Shown: positions 8,741 to 16,940, numbered from the stretch's first letter. The stretch is DNA of 64,000 bases from Pseudomonas sp. GM50 (GCF_000282375.1 NZ_AKJK01000040.1:124001-188000); one strand, 5' to 3'. Notes: generated by a model from the sequence alone, not told the origin. Made by a program: numbers and translations.

Positions 8741-9922
8741 ATGCCAAAAACCAGTGCCACGCTGCTGATAATCGATGATGACGAAGTAGTGCGCGCGAGC
8801 CTCGCGGCCTACTTGGAAGACAGTGGTTTCAGTGTCCTGCAGGCCAGCAATGGCCAGCAGGGACTTCAGGTATTCGAGCAAGACAAGCCCGACTTGGTCA
8901 TCTGCGATCTGCGCATGCCGCAGATGGGTGGACTTGAACTCATTCGCCAGGTCACCGAGCTGTCGCCGCAAACACCGGTAATCGTGGTGTCGGGCGCCGG
9001 CGTGATGAACGACGCGGTCGAGGCCCTGCGCCTGGGCGCGGCGGACTACCTGATCAAGCCTCTCGAAGATCTGGCCGTGCTCGAGCACTCTGTGCGCCGA
9101 GCCCTGGATCGTGCGCGCCTGCTGCTGGAAAACCAGCGCTATCGCGAGAAGCTGGAAAAGGCCAATCGCGAGCTCGAAGCCAGCCTGAACCTGCTCCAGG
9201 AAGACCAGAACGCCGGTCGCCAGGTGCAGATGAACATGCTGCCGGTCAGTCCCTGGAGCATCAACGAGTTCCAGTTTGCGCATCAGATCATCCCGTCGCT
9301 GTACCTTTCGGGCGATTTCGTCGACTACTTTCGGGTCGATGAGCGTCGGGTAGCGTTCTACCTGGCTGACGTTTCCGGTCATGGCGCCTCTTCAGCCTTC
9401 GTTACCGTGCTGTTGAAGTTCATGACCACGCGCTTGCTGTTCGAATCCAAGCGCAACGGCACATTGCCGGAGTTCAAGCCTTCAGAGGTTCTTGGTCATA
9501 TCAACCGGGGCCTGATCAGTTGTAAGCTGGGCAAACACGTCACAATGGTCGGTGGAGTCATCGACGAGGAGACCGGTTTGTTGACCTATAGCATCGGCGG
9601 TCATCTGCCGTTGCCTGTGTTGTACACGCCAGACAGTGTTCGTTACCTGGAAGGGCGTGGTCTGCCGGTGGGCCTCTTCAATGAAGCCACCTACGAAGAC
9701 CACGTACTGGAATTGCCGCCAGTGTTCAGCTTGACGCTGATGTCTGATGGCATTTTGGACCTTTTGCCAGAACCCACACTCAAAGAGAAAGAAGCTGCTT
9801 TACCTCAACGGGTGAAGGCAGCGGGCGGCAGCCTGGATGGTCTGCGCCAGGTTTTTGGATTGGCCACGCTAGGGGAGATGCCGGATGATATCGCCCTGTT
9901 GGTGTTGAGCAGGAATCTTTAA
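8741..9922 (+). CDS. rssB: RssB-like response regulator with PP2C-type phosphatase domain
   Basis: 393 residues. The N-terminal receiver has DDD acidic residues, phospho-acceptor Asp56 in LVICDLRMPQMGG and KP in DYLIKPLED. A linker helix at about 135-165 is rich in Arg/Glu and likely coiled-coil. The C-terminal SpoIIE/PP2C-like domain contains SGDFVDYF, VADVSGHGASSAF and MPDDIALLVL with metal-binding Asp residues, so it is probably an active Ser phosphatase. It is one base overlapped (TAATG) with the STAS-domain gene, its likely partner and substrate. The Pseudomonas homologue is linked to RpoS control. The start at MPKTSATLL is chosen from family length; the frame is open 32 codons upstream. 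Confidence 0.85.
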   Translation: MPKTSATLLIIDDDEVVRASLAAYLEDSGFSVLQASNGQQGLQVFEQDKPDLVICDLRMPQMGGLELIRQVTELSPQTPVIVVSGAGVMNDAVEALRLGAADYLIKPLEDLAVLEHSVRRALDRARLLLENQRYREKLEKANRELEASLNLLQEDQNAGRQVQMNMLPVSPWSINEFQFAHQIIPSLYLSGDFVDYFRVDERRVAFYLADVSGHGASSAFVTVLLKFMTTRLLFESKRNGTLPEFKPSEVLGHINRGLISCKLGKHVTMVGGVIDEETGLLTYSIGGHLPLPVLYTPDSVRYLEGRGLPVGLFNEATYEDHVLELPPVFSLTLMSDGILDLLPEPTLKEKEAALPQRVKAAGGSLDGLRQVFGLATLGEMPDDIALLVLSRNL

Positions 9923-10404
9923 TGAGTACCGGTAGAATCCAGTTCGCCGAGCAGGACGGCACCTTCGTCCTGAAGTTCGTCGGTGAAGTTCGCCTGACCC
10001 TGTGTTCGGCGTTGGATGCGACTATTGAGCGGATCTTCACTGCGTTGAATTTCAACGCCATCGTGATCGACCTGACCGAAACCCGCAGCATCGACAGCAC
10101 CACCCTGGGCCTGCTGGCCAAACTGTCGATCCTGTCGCGGCAAAAGGTCGGCCTGCTGCCGACCGTCGTCACCACCCACGAAGACATCACCCGTCTGTTG
10201 CAGTCCATGGGCTTCGAGCAAGTGTTCAACATCGTTGACCGCCCGATCCCATGCCCTGAATGCCTGACCGACCTGCCAGACCAGGACCAGTCCGAAGAAG
10301 TGGTACGGGTCAAAGTCCTCGAAGCACACAAAATCCTCATGGGCCTGAACGACTCCAATCGTGAAGCGTTCCATGACCTGGTGAATGCGCTGGAGCGGCA
10401 TTGA
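9922..10404 (+). CDS. rssC: STAS-domain anti-sigma factor antagonist (RssC-like)
   Basis: 160-residue cytoplasmic protein. The N-terminal STAS domain contains IVIDLTETRSIDSTTLGLLAKLSI, and the Ser in IDSTT is the usual phosphorylation site of anti-anti-sigma factors. After about residue 105 there is a C-terminal extension with two cysteines (CPECL) and an acidic helix. Translation is coupled to the upstream RssB-like phosphatase, suggesting a partner-switch module in which the phosphatase dephosphorylates this antagonist. The matching kinase is not in the window. Confidence 0.85.
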   Translation: MSTGRIQFAEQDGTFVLKFVGEVRLTLCSALDATIERIFTALNFNAIVIDLTETRSIDSTTLGLLAKLSILSRQKVGLLPTVVTTHEDITRLLQSMGFEQVFNIVDRPIPCPECLTDLPDQDQSEEVVRVKVLEAHKILMGLNDSNREAFHDLVNALERH

Positions 10405-10483
10405 TTCCCCTGAAACGGTGTGGGTCGGTCTGATCCCACACTAGCCCCGCGTAAACACACCATCCCGACTCACTACGAATCCC

Positions 10484-10515
10484 CTGTAGGAGCGAGGCTT
10501 GCCCGCGAAGGCGCC
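10484..10515. repeat. Single REP element (GTAGGAGCGAGGCTTGCCCGC type)
   Basis: One copy of TGTAGGAGCGAGGCTTGCCC followed by GCGAAGGCGCC, same subtype as the pair at 60134. No inverted partner is nearby. Confidence 0.8.
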
Positions 10516-10578
10516 ATAACGATCACCACATCCCCCAGCGCGAAGCCCATTCAATCTCCACCATCAACGCACAAAAAA

Positions 10579-10607
10579 GGGCGAACCCGCTAAGGTTCGC
10601 CCTTTTT
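10579..10607. terminator. Terminator between rssC and tal
   Basis: GGGCGAACC (10579-10587) pairs with GGTTCGCCC (10594-10602), with an A run before and a T run after, so it works in both directions for these convergent genes. Confidence 0.85.
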
Positions 10608-10625
10608 GCACCGCTTCGAACTAGA

Positions 10626-11552
10626 TCACAGCTTGGCCTGCAACAACGCCTCAAGCTTCTCCTGATCCCGAGCAAACTGACGAATCCCCTCAGCCAGCTT
10701 CTCGGTCGCCATCGCATCCTCGTTGGACAACCAACGGAACTGCGCTTCATTCAAGCTCAGACGCGCTTCACCGGCATGCCCCGGCGCCAATTTGCGCTCC
10801 AGCTTGCCAGTATCCGCCGCCAGCTTCTCCAGCAGATCCGGGCTGATGGTCAACCGATCACAACCGGCCAACTGCTCGATCTGATTCAGATTACGGAAGC
10901 TCGCACCCATCACCACAGTCTTGTAGTCATTGGCCTTGTAGTAGTTGTAGATACGCGTCACCGACTGCACGCCCGGATCATCCGCGCCGGTGTAGTCGTT
11001 GCCAGTGGCTTTCTTGTACCAGTCGTAGATACGGCCAACGAACGGCGAAATCAGGAACACCCCAGCGTCAGCACAAGCCGCAGCCTGAGCGAAAGAGAAC
11101 AGCAAGGTCAGGTTGGTCTGAATGCCTTCCTTTTCCAGCTTCTCGGCAGCGCGGATACCTTCCCAGGTCGAAGCGATCTTGATCAGCACGCGGTCACGGC
11201 CAACGCCGGCCTTGTCGTACAGGTCGATCAGACGGTGCGCACGCTTCAATACGGCGTCAGTGTCGAACGACAGGCGCGCATCCACCTCAGTGGAAATACG
11301 GCCCGGTACAACCTTCAGAATTTCTTGCCCTACCGCAACGCCAAAACGGTCACTGGCCAGGCCTACATCGCCCTTGCAGTCGTGAACGCACGCGTTCAGC
11401 AACTCGGCATAAGCGGGAATGGCCGCCGCTTTGAGCAACAGGGAAGGGTTGGTAGTAGCGTCCACGGGTTTAACGCGAGCGATTGCTTCGAAGTCGCCGG
11501 TATCGGCAACCACGGTGGTCATTTGTTTGAGTTGTTCCAGCTTGGAAGTCAT
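10626..11552 (-). CDS. tal: Transaldolase
   Basis: Cytoplasmic pentose-phosphate enzyme that moves dihydroxyacetone units between sugar phosphates. At 308 residues from [10 protein letters not shown] it has the typical length of the TalB class. Conserved motifs are [19 protein letters not shown], the Schiff-base lysine near residue 125 in [21 protein letters not shown] and VGRIYDWYK. The frame extends 19 codons upstream of the chosen ATG without family similarity. A terminator lies downstream. Confidence 0.97.
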   Translation of the reverse strand: MTSKLEQLKQMTTVVADTGDFEAIARVKPVDATTNPSLLLKAAAIPAYAELLNACVHDCKGDVGLASDRFGVAVGQEILKVVPGRISTEVDARLSFDTDAVLKRAHRLIDLYDKAGVGRDRVLIKIASTWEGIRAAEKLEKEGIQTNLTLLFSFAQAAACADAGVFLISPFVGRIYDWYKKATGNDYTGADDPGVQSVTRIYNYYKANDYKTVVMGASFRNLNQIEQLAGCDRLTISPDLLEKLAADTGKLERKLAPGHAGEARLSLNEAQFRWLSNEDAMATEKLAEGIRQFARDQEKLEALLQAKL

Positions 11553-11730
11553 GGGCGTGCTCTGTCCTATGGGTCTAATGACATTACCCGAGCGCTTGCA
11601 GCCACTCAAGGGCGCGTACGTGTATCGATGGCCCCAGCGGCAACAACCTGAAAACGGATGTTTGAAAGGCGGGGCGTGGTATCGGTAGATACGATGCTGA
11701 AATAGGGGACAGGTTCAACGCAGGTGACCG

Positions 11731-12726
11731 TTAACGCCCCTCCAACAACTCCGCCGCCTGATCCAGCAACGCCAAAGGCTCTTTAGCCTTGTGAATATCC
11801 ACCGACAACAACTGCCGAAACTTGCGCGCCCCCGGGAACCCGGTGCCCAGCCCCAGCACGTGCCGGGTGATGTGATGCATCGATCCACCCGCCAGCAGAT
11901 GCTCGGCGATATAAGGACGCAACTGCGCCAGCGCCTCGGCCCGGCTGATCACTGGGGCCTTGCTGCCAAACAGCTGCTGATCCACCTCTGCCATCACATA
12001 AGGGTTGTGATACGCCTCACGACCCAGCATCACGCCGTCAAACGTCTGCAAATGCTCGTGACAAGCCTCCAGCGTCTTGATCCCGCCGTTGAGAATAATC
12101 TCCAGCTCCGGAAAGTCCGTCTTCAACCGCGCCGCCACGTCATAGCGCAGAGGCGGAATGTCGCGGTTCTCCTTCGGCGACAACCCCTCCAGAATCGCAA
12201 TCCGCGCATGCACCGTAAAACTCGTGCACCCGGCATCCCGAACCGTGCCAACGAAATCGCACAACTCCTCGTAACTGTCCCGCCCATTAATCCCGATCCG
12301 ATGCTTCACCGTCACCGGAATCGACACCGCATCACGCATCGCCTTCACACAATCAGCCACCAACTGCGGATGCCCCATCAGGCACGCCCCGATCATATTG
12401 TTCTGCACCCGATCACTCGGGCAGCCGACGTTCAGGTTTACCTCGTCGTAGCCGTGCTCCTGGGCCATACGTGCGCAGGCGGCCAGGTCGAGCGGGACAC
12501 TGCCGCCGAGTTGCAGGGCGAGCGGGTGTTCGGCTTCGTTGTGACGCAGGAAGCGGTCGTGATCGCCGTTGAGGAGCGCGCCGGTGGTGACCATTTCGGT
12601 GTAGAGGAGGGCGTGTTTGGATAGTAGGCGTAGGAAGAAACGGCAGTGGCGGTCTGTCCAATCCATCATCGGGGCGACGGAGAAGCGGCGGGAGAGCGGA
12701 GCGGGTGTGGCGGTGATTGGGGGCAT
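11731..12726 (-). CDS. dusA: tRNA-dihydrouridine(20/20a) synthase DusA
   Basis: FMN enzyme reducing uridine 20/20a in tRNA; 331 residues. Motifs are FSVAPMMDWTDRHCRFF at the N-terminus, catalytic Cys102 in NLNVGCPSDRVQ, VTVKHRIGI, FTVHARIA and ILNGGI. Its first 23 codons or so overlap a 52-base segment (12657-12708) that is repeated at 16202-16253. The present 5' end was therefore probably supplied by an integrated element and the original end displaced. An IS256-family element lies 127 bases upstream of the ATG and may affect its promoter. Confidence 0.96.
   Translation of the reverse strand: MPPITATPAPLSRRFSVAPMMDWTDRHCRFFLRLLSKHALLYTEMVTTGALLNGDHDRFLRHNEAEHPLALQLGGSVPLDLAACARMAQEHGYDEVNLNVGCPSDRVQNNMIGACLMGHPQLVADCVKAMRDAVSIPVTVKHRIGINGRDSYEELCDFVGTVRDAGCTSFTVHARIAILEGLSPKENRDIPPLRYDVAARLKTDFPELEIILNGGIKTLEACHEHLQTFDGVMLGREAYHNPYVMAEVDQQLFGSKAPVISRAEALAQLRPYIAEHLLAGGSMHHITRHVLGLGTGFPGARKFRQLLSVDIHKAKEPLALLDQAAELLEGR
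12657..12708. repeat. Proximal copy of dusA 5'-end direct repeat (putative att site)
   Basis: Matches 16202-16253 at 45 of 52 bases with no gaps. The first 13 bases (TCCAATCCATCAT) and GGGGCGAC are shared exactly. It encodes TPAPLSRRFSVAPMMDW of DusA on the minus strand. The similarity stops sharply at both ends, as expected of an integration duplication. Confidence 0.75.
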
Positions 12727-12844
12727 TGGCGTTTCTGGAATGGGTGAGGCTGGGAGGTGGGGAGTTTATCAGGATTGGGCGTGCGGGGCTCGGGCGAGTC
12801 TTGCTGCGGTAGTTCAGGACAAGTGGAGCAAAGGAATGGGAGAG

Positions 12845-12852
12845 CTTCAGCG
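12845..12852. repeat. Left target-site duplication of the IS
   Basis: CTTCAGCG, identical to 14217-14224 on the other side of the insertion. An 8-bp duplication is typical of IS256-family elements. Confidence 0.88.
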
Positions 12853-14216
12853 GGGACTGTCAGATATTTTGTGTGCGGGCCGGTAACGGCCTGCCGTTAG
12901 GCAGGCCATGCTTTTACCAGGTCGGTCTGATAAATCGATCTCCGTACAGAATCGCGAATTGATTCATCGCACTTTTCCAGTCATGGGCCGCTGAGCCCCA
13001 GTTTGCTGTGATATTGCGCAGCCCAAGCCAGATCAGCTTGGTCGCCGCATCGTCGGTCGGGAAGTGACCTCGGGTTTTGATGATCTTGCGCAGTTGAGCG
13101 TTGATGCTCTCAATGGCGTTGGTCGTGTAGATCACTTTTCGGATCGCTGGCGGAAAAACGAAAAATGGAATCACACGATCCCAAGCGCGGCGCCAAGCAG
13201 CCACTACCGTTGGATACTGCTTGCCCCATGGCCCGCTTTCAAACGCATCCAGCGCCTGCTCGGCCGCTTCGGCGGTGACTGCCTGATAGATCGGTTTGAG
13301 CGCCTTGGCTAGTTCGCGGCGTTTATCCCAAGCCGCGTAATCAAGACTGTTGCGGATCAGATGAACAATGCATGTTTGCAGCGTCGTGTCTGGAAATACG
13401 GCGCTGAGAGCTTCTGGCATGCCTTTAAGGCCGTCGGTCACAGCAATCAACACGTCTTCGACGCCGCGTGTCTTGAGGTCGTTGAACACCTTCATCCAGA
13501 ATTTGGCGCCCTCGGTCGTTTCGATCCAAATGCCGAGAATATCGCGTGTTCCGTCAGGCAAAACACCCAAGGCCAGGTAGATAGCCTTGTTGCGAACCAG
13601 CCCCTCTTCGCGGATTTTGACCCGCAGAGCATCGAAGAAAATAACCGGATACATCGGCTCCAAAGGCCGCTGTTGCCAGGCACCGATCTCTGCCATGACC
13701 TCATCGGTTACAGAGTTGATGAAGTCGGGAGAAACGTCCGTACCGTACTGCTCGGAAAGAAACGCACGAATCTCTCTGACAGTCATTCCACGGGCATACA
13801 TGGCGATGATCTTGTCGTCGAATCCGGTGTAACGGCGCTCGTGCTTGGGAATCAGGATGGGCGAAAAACTGCCGTCCCGGTCGCGAGGAATATCCAGTCG
13901 GAGCGGGCCATCGCCGGTTAGAACCGTCTTGCCGCTTTTGCCATTGCGCTGGTTGGTTTCATCCTCTGGGCGCTGCGCGCCCGGCGGATAGCCCAGGTGG
14001 TGGCCAAGCTCAGCACTCAGGGCTCGCTCGATCAAAGCCTTCTTGAACGCCGCAGAGGCGTCCTCAATGGCTTCAGCGGTCATCGGTCCATCGGTGAATT
14101 GCTCGAGCAGCTCTTTCGGGATTTTTGGCAGCTCTCGCAACGCGGGTTTCTTCTTGGTTGGCATACATGCACCTCTTACTCATGTTATGCCCGAACACAA
14201 AATTTCTGACACCCCC
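12853..14216 (-). mobile_element. Complete IS256-family insertion sequence
   Basis: 1364 bp. The terminal inverted repeats begin GGG..TGTCAGA.ATTTTGTGT at the left end (12853-12880) and the complementary right end (14189-14216), with about four mismatches. An 8-bp target duplication CTTCAGCG flanks it exactly at 12845-12852 and 14217-14224, so this is an intact single insertion. It carries one full-length transposase gene on the minus strand. Confidence 0.93.
12914..14164 (-). CDS. IS256-family transposase
   Basis: 416-residue DDE transposase of the mutator-like family, full length. Catalytic residues are Asp178 (IFFDALRV), Asp244 (AVTDGLKG) and Glu352 (TNAIESINAQLR); the C/DxxH signature appears in QTCIVHLIRNS. 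The N-terminal region (about 35-130) contains the zinc/DNA-binding part with PKHERRYTGFDDKIIAMYARGMT. It lies inside intact inverted repeats with a target duplication and has no frameshift, so the element may still be active. Confidence 0.96.
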   Translation of the reverse strand: MPTKKKPALRELPKIPKELLEQFTDGPMTAEAIEDASAAFKKALIERALSAELGHHLGYPPGAQRPEDETNQRNGKSGKTVLTGDGPLRLDIPRDRDGSFSPILIPKHERRYTGFDDKIIAMYARGMTVREIRAFLSEQYGTDVSPDFINSVTDEVMAEIGAWQQRPLEPMYPVIFFDALRVKIREEGLVRNKAIYLALGVLPDGTRDILGIWIETTEGAKFWMKVFNDLKTRGVEDVLIAVTDGLKGMPEALSAVFPDTTLQTCIVHLIRNSLDYAAWDKRRELAKALKPIYQAVTAEAAEQALDAFESGPWGKQYPTVVAAWRRAWDRVIPFFVFPPAIRKVIYTTNAIESINAQLRKIIKTRGHFPTDDAATKLIWLGLRNITANWGSAAHDWKSAMNQFAILYGDRFIRPTW

Positions 14217-14224
14217 CTTCAGCG
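14217..14224. repeat. Right target-site duplication of the IS
   Basis: CTTCAGCG, matching 12845-12852. Confidence 0.88.
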
Positions 14225-14273
14225 AGATAGCACGAGTAAATAAATCAGTCCCCTTTTTCTCCCCTTTTTCCTA

Positions 14274-15443
14274 TTAAGTTATTGAATCAGTTTGCCCCCA
14301 CCGTTCGCGCATTAAGCTCTTAAAGCCTTGAAAATCAAGTTGCACAACTGATCCAGTCACTTGAATCATACGGTCCATCTCGATCGGCGTAGCTAACTCG
14401 CTTGCTAAGATACGGCAGCGCAATCGCAGTTTTCCTGAAGCTAACGGAACAATTGCAAGCGCGTCGCATGATCTCGCTTCTTCTCCTGGCAATAGGGATC
14501 CGAAGCGTATGTGGCAGACCGGGACTATGGCGCTTTCATCGATAATTAGCCGCGCATTTTGATTCGCCATCACCTCTGGCAACGTGCGCAAACCTTTGCT
14601 GATATCCCATGTGGTTTCCGGCTTCTCCGGGAGGTCGCAACCCGCAAGCAGATCGACGGATTGCCCATCCAGTGGTTCGACGATCACTTCAAGCTTGGCA
14701 TTCGAAAGTTGTACTTCTGAACGATTGAGTAATATGAATTGAATCTGGATGAGTGCGTCGTTCACTTGAACGTACTCAGCATACTCTCTCCAGAAGTCTT
14801 CGTTGTCACGAGTCATAAAAGAGCGGGTCTCAAACTCAGCAGGACCCAAGGCTCGACGTTTATAGTCGGGGAACTCTTCGGTGAACTGGAGAAATTGATG
14901 CGTATAGTTGTTAGGTAAAACTTTGTTATGAAGAGTAAGCAAGGATAAATCCACATTCATCTCTCCACGACCACTATCAGCCAGCGTCATCGCGGTAATT
15001 TCTGGAGGCTCTGCCTCATCCGTACTACTGCCCCGACGCACATAAACGACATTGCTCTTCAGTTTTCCATAGGCATGAGAAAGGTAGAAAGCGCGCTTTT
15101 GCTTCGGGATCGTGATCACCCCGACAGTCTTACCTTCATATAGGTGCTCTTCGTAGCGAAACGTCAGTTTTGGTTTCACCTTTCCGTGGACGAATTGTTG
15201 CACCGCTGCATCATCGATGCCTCCTGATATACCCACGACTTCGGCTGGATGAGGTCGCTGATCTTTGAATCCGAGGAGAATATAACCAGGGCCATCGCGC
15301 CATGAATTGGCTATCGCGAGGATATCCTTGAGCATCTCGGCCTTGTCGATCTCGCTGCCGCCTATAAATCGGTACTGCGCAGATTTGAAATCAATGTCAG
15401 TTCCTTCGCTTTTGTACCGCAATGTGCTCAGCAGTTCGTCCAT
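14274..15443 (-). CDS. AlbA_2 (Schlafen-like) domain protein, accessory
   Basis: 389 residues from MDELLSTLRY, which is preceded by GGGAGG eight bases upstream; the frame extends 38 codons further without good support. The N-terminal AlbA_2/Schlafen-type domain (about 1-150) shows SEGTDIDFKSAQ, a GGSEIDKAEMLKDILAIANS stretch, GYILLGF and VVYVRRGSSTDEAEPPEI. Such domains are called divergent AAA or Schlafen AlbA_2 and may bind nucleic acid or have RNase activity. The C-terminal half is not recognised. Base composition is more AT-rich than the neighbours, and the gene lies inside the dusA-flanked segment, so it is horizontally acquired. A role in defence against phage or plasmids is possible but unproven. 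Confidence 0.75.
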   Translation of the reverse strand: MDELLSTLRYKSEGTDIDFKSAQYRFIGGSEIDKAEMLKDILAIANSWRDGPGYILLGFKDQRPHPAEVVGISGGIDDAAVQQFVHGKVKPKLTFRYEEHLYEGKTVGVITIPKQKRAFYLSHAYGKLKSNVVYVRRGSSTDEAEPPEITAMTLADSGRGEMNVDLSLLTLHNKVLPNNYTHQFLQFTEEFPDYKRRALGPAEFETRSFMTRDNEDFWREYAEYVQVNDALIQIQFILLNRSEVQLSNAKLEVIVEPLDGQSVDLLAGCDLPEKPETTWDISKGLRTLPEVMANQNARLIIDESAIVPVCHIRFGSLLPGEEARSCDALAIVPLASGKLRLRCRILASELATPIEMDRMIQVTGSVVQLDFQGFKSLMRERWGQTDSIT

Positions 15444-15769
15444 CGATGTAACCTCCCTAGCTGGGCTCAGACATAGTTTCTGCGCCTGATTAATCTTTGG
15501 CACGTGTGGCCTGAAGCCGATCTGTAGCATAAGTGTTCTGATGCATCTATGGTTCATTACCTGCCTTTCATGACAGGTAGCTATCGGCCCAGGCCGTGTA
15601 AAGACGTTTTTGAACGATTGGAAAATCCAAATATTGGCTTAAATGTCGCGCTTCTGCGTGAAATTTGGATCCGGTTGACCTGCCTAGCGACCAGCTTTCA
15701 TGTGAAAGCGCAGTCTCAAGATTTGTGATCGCATTCCCATAGTCTGGGCCGAAAGATGCAGATTTGCTT
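15444..15769. other. AT-richer intergenic stretch inside the element
   Basis: 326 bases upstream of the AlbA_2 gene. It contains an imperfect hairpin (TTACCTGCC...GACAGGTAG, about 15557-15583) and the short palindrome CCAAATATTGG (about 15627). No credible ORF or RNA gene was found; it probably holds the AlbA_2 promoter. Confidence 0.4.
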
Positions 15770-15982
15770 TCATTCCGGAGTCATCAGAACGGCGAGCGTC
15801 ATCTTTTTTATAAACTCTTCGTTACGGTCGATAGCGGCCAAAGCGCTGCGGACGTTTTCGGCTACTTCGGATGAGCCGCGCTGCTCCACCCAATTTGAAA
15901 GCTCCAGAATGCCCGCTTCAAGGGCGAGTTGGTTTTCGTTGATCTTGTAAAGCAGGGAAGGGAGCAGGTCTGAATTGGGCAT
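15770..15982 (-). CDS. Small hypothetical protein
   Basis: 70 residues beginning MPNSDLLPSLLYKINENQL, preceded by GGAGG at seven bases, so translation is likely. It is predicted mostly alpha-helical and slightly acidic (ELSNWVEQRGSSEVAENVRSAL). No transmembrane segment, no signal peptide and no catalytic motif. It lies in the dusA-flanked element upstream of the AlbA_2 gene on the same strand, separated by 326 bases. Function unknown; it could be a small regulator or accessory product. Confidence 0.6.
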   Translation of the reverse strand: MPNSDLLPSLLYKINENQLALEAGILELSNWVEQRGSSEVAENVRSALAAIDRNEEFIKKMTLAVLMTPE

Positions 15983-16147
15983 CGCGAATCCTCCGTGGAG
16001 CATTCAGCGTAGCAGTCGAATGATGAGCGGGTGACTTGCTGCCGCCTTTCCCCTAGCGAGTGAGGACTACCCAAGTCGAAAGATCAAGAACCGGTAGTGC
16101 CCGTGACAGGCCTATGTGAAGGCTTGCTTAAAAGTTGCTACAAAGCT

Positions 16148-16182
16148 GAAAAAATAAAACCGGGCCGGCCAAGCGGGCCGGG
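16148..16182 (-). terminator. Minus-strand terminator downstream of DUF6124 transcript
   Basis: On the minus strand CCGGCC-N5-GGCCGG, within a GC-rich inverted repeat (16160-16181), is followed by TTTTATTTTTT. It faces transcripts coming from the DUF6124 gene through the dusA remnant. Confidence 0.65.
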
Positions 16183-16201
16183 GCATTGGTGTCTTGCTAC
16201 A

Positions 16202-16253
16202 TCCAATCCATCATGGGGGCGACAGAAACGCGACAGGAGAGCGGAGCGAGTGT
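16202..16253 (-). pseudogene. Displaced dusA 5'-end fragment (distal att copy)
   Basis: Minus-strand reading gives TLAPLSCRVSVAPMMDWM and then a stop, against TPAPLSRRFSVAPMMDWT in the live dusA gene. 45 of 52 bases match 12657-12708. It is a remnant of the original gene start, left behind when an element inserted; the accumulated substitutions indicate that the event is not recent. Confidence 0.75.
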
Positions 16254-16345
16254 CTGTCTCCATCTGTCCTGTCGTAGCCTGTGTTTGGAGTAGTGTTCTG
16301 TGGCGTGAGGGGCTCACGCCTCCCCACGCCGATGTTCAGCATTGA

Positions 16346-16708
16346 TTACTTAGATGGCTCGACGTTATCCAGCGCCTGGTTCACCGCCAGCTCACCCAGC
16401 ATGACCACTTGCGCGATGCCCAGCAGGGTTTTGCGGTGTGTTCCTTCCAGCAGCGCAGCAAAATCACCGAGCATAACCGTGGCCGATCCCAGCGTCTCGC
16501 TGGCGTTGGCCAGCAGCGATTCGGTGTCGGACTTTGGATTGGCGAAAAACATCGTATTGGGTTGGTATGGTGTAGCCATGATTTGAGCCGCCGGTTTTAG
16601 ATAGTAGTCGAGGGCGCGTTCGGCGGCTTCGTTGAGTTTTCTGGAGTCAAGCGATTCGTAGGGGGATGCCGGATCTGTGATCGGCGGATTGGGTGTTGGT
16701 TTGAACAT
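16346..16708 (-). CDS. DUF6124 family protein
   Basis: 120-residue Pseudomonas-specific protein of unknown function. It begins MFKPTPNPPITDPASPYES, typical of the family, followed by a conserved helical region SRKLNEAAERALDYYL and SETLGSATVMLGDFAALLEG. No export signal or catalytic motif. GAGGAG stands eight bases before the ATG. The gene is preceded on its own strand by an unusually long GC-rich leader with several hairpins (16709-16990), which suggests post-transcriptional control. Confidence 0.8.
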   Translation of the reverse strand: MFKPTPNPPITDPASPYESLDSRKLNEAAERALDYYLKPAAQIMATPYQPNTMFFANPKSDTESLLANASETLGSATVMLGDFAALLEGTHRKTLLGIAQVVMLGELAVNQALDNVEPSK

Positions 16709-16940
16709 AGATAAAACTCCTCATGCCGTAGATAAAGGAGCCATCCAACCTCGCTACCAAACGATGGGTGGCGGCCATGCGCAGGTTGGTAGACCGGGAC
16801 ATGAGGAAGCCGGCGCACCCGAAGGTGCCCTGTGCATGACCACCATAAAGCCGAGACGAAAAACGCCGCGAATGGTGGTGCTGTGCAAATCTCATGTACG
16901 GGCTACCAAACCCGATCGCTGTTTTTCAGCGACGGGGAAA
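16709..16940 (-). promoter_or_regulatory. Structured leader of the DUF6124 gene (candidate cis-acting RNA)
   Basis: Read on the minus strand: a TCGCTG-AAAAA-CAGCGA hairpin (about 16915-16932); CGGG-TTTGGTAG-CCCG (16899-16914); a GCACC-TTCG-GGTGC hairpin with a UUCG tetraloop (16812-16830); and TCG-TTTGGTAG-CGA (16751-16764). The segment CTACCAACCT (16783-16792) can pair either with TTGGTAG (16754-16760) or with AGGTTGG (16745-16751), two mutually exclusive choices. Small overlapping reading frames here look fortuitous. Confidence 0.5.

Larger units (their letters stand above)
12657..16253. mobile_element. Putative decayed integrative element at the dusA 5' end
   Basis: A 3.6-kb segment is bounded by direct repeats of the dusA start. 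Inside are a complete IS256-family element, an AlbA_2-domain gene and a 70-aa gene. No integrase or phage structural gene remains. The 5' end of dusA is a known target for integrative elements, so I infer an old insertion followed by deletion. The boundary repeat is directly seen; the history is inference. Confidence 0.6.

Noticed and set aside
16097..16345. 82-codon plus-strand frame between the 70-aa gene and the DUF6124 gene
   Set aside because: It runs across the terminator hairpin and the reversed dusA remnant, has no ribosome site and resembles no protein.
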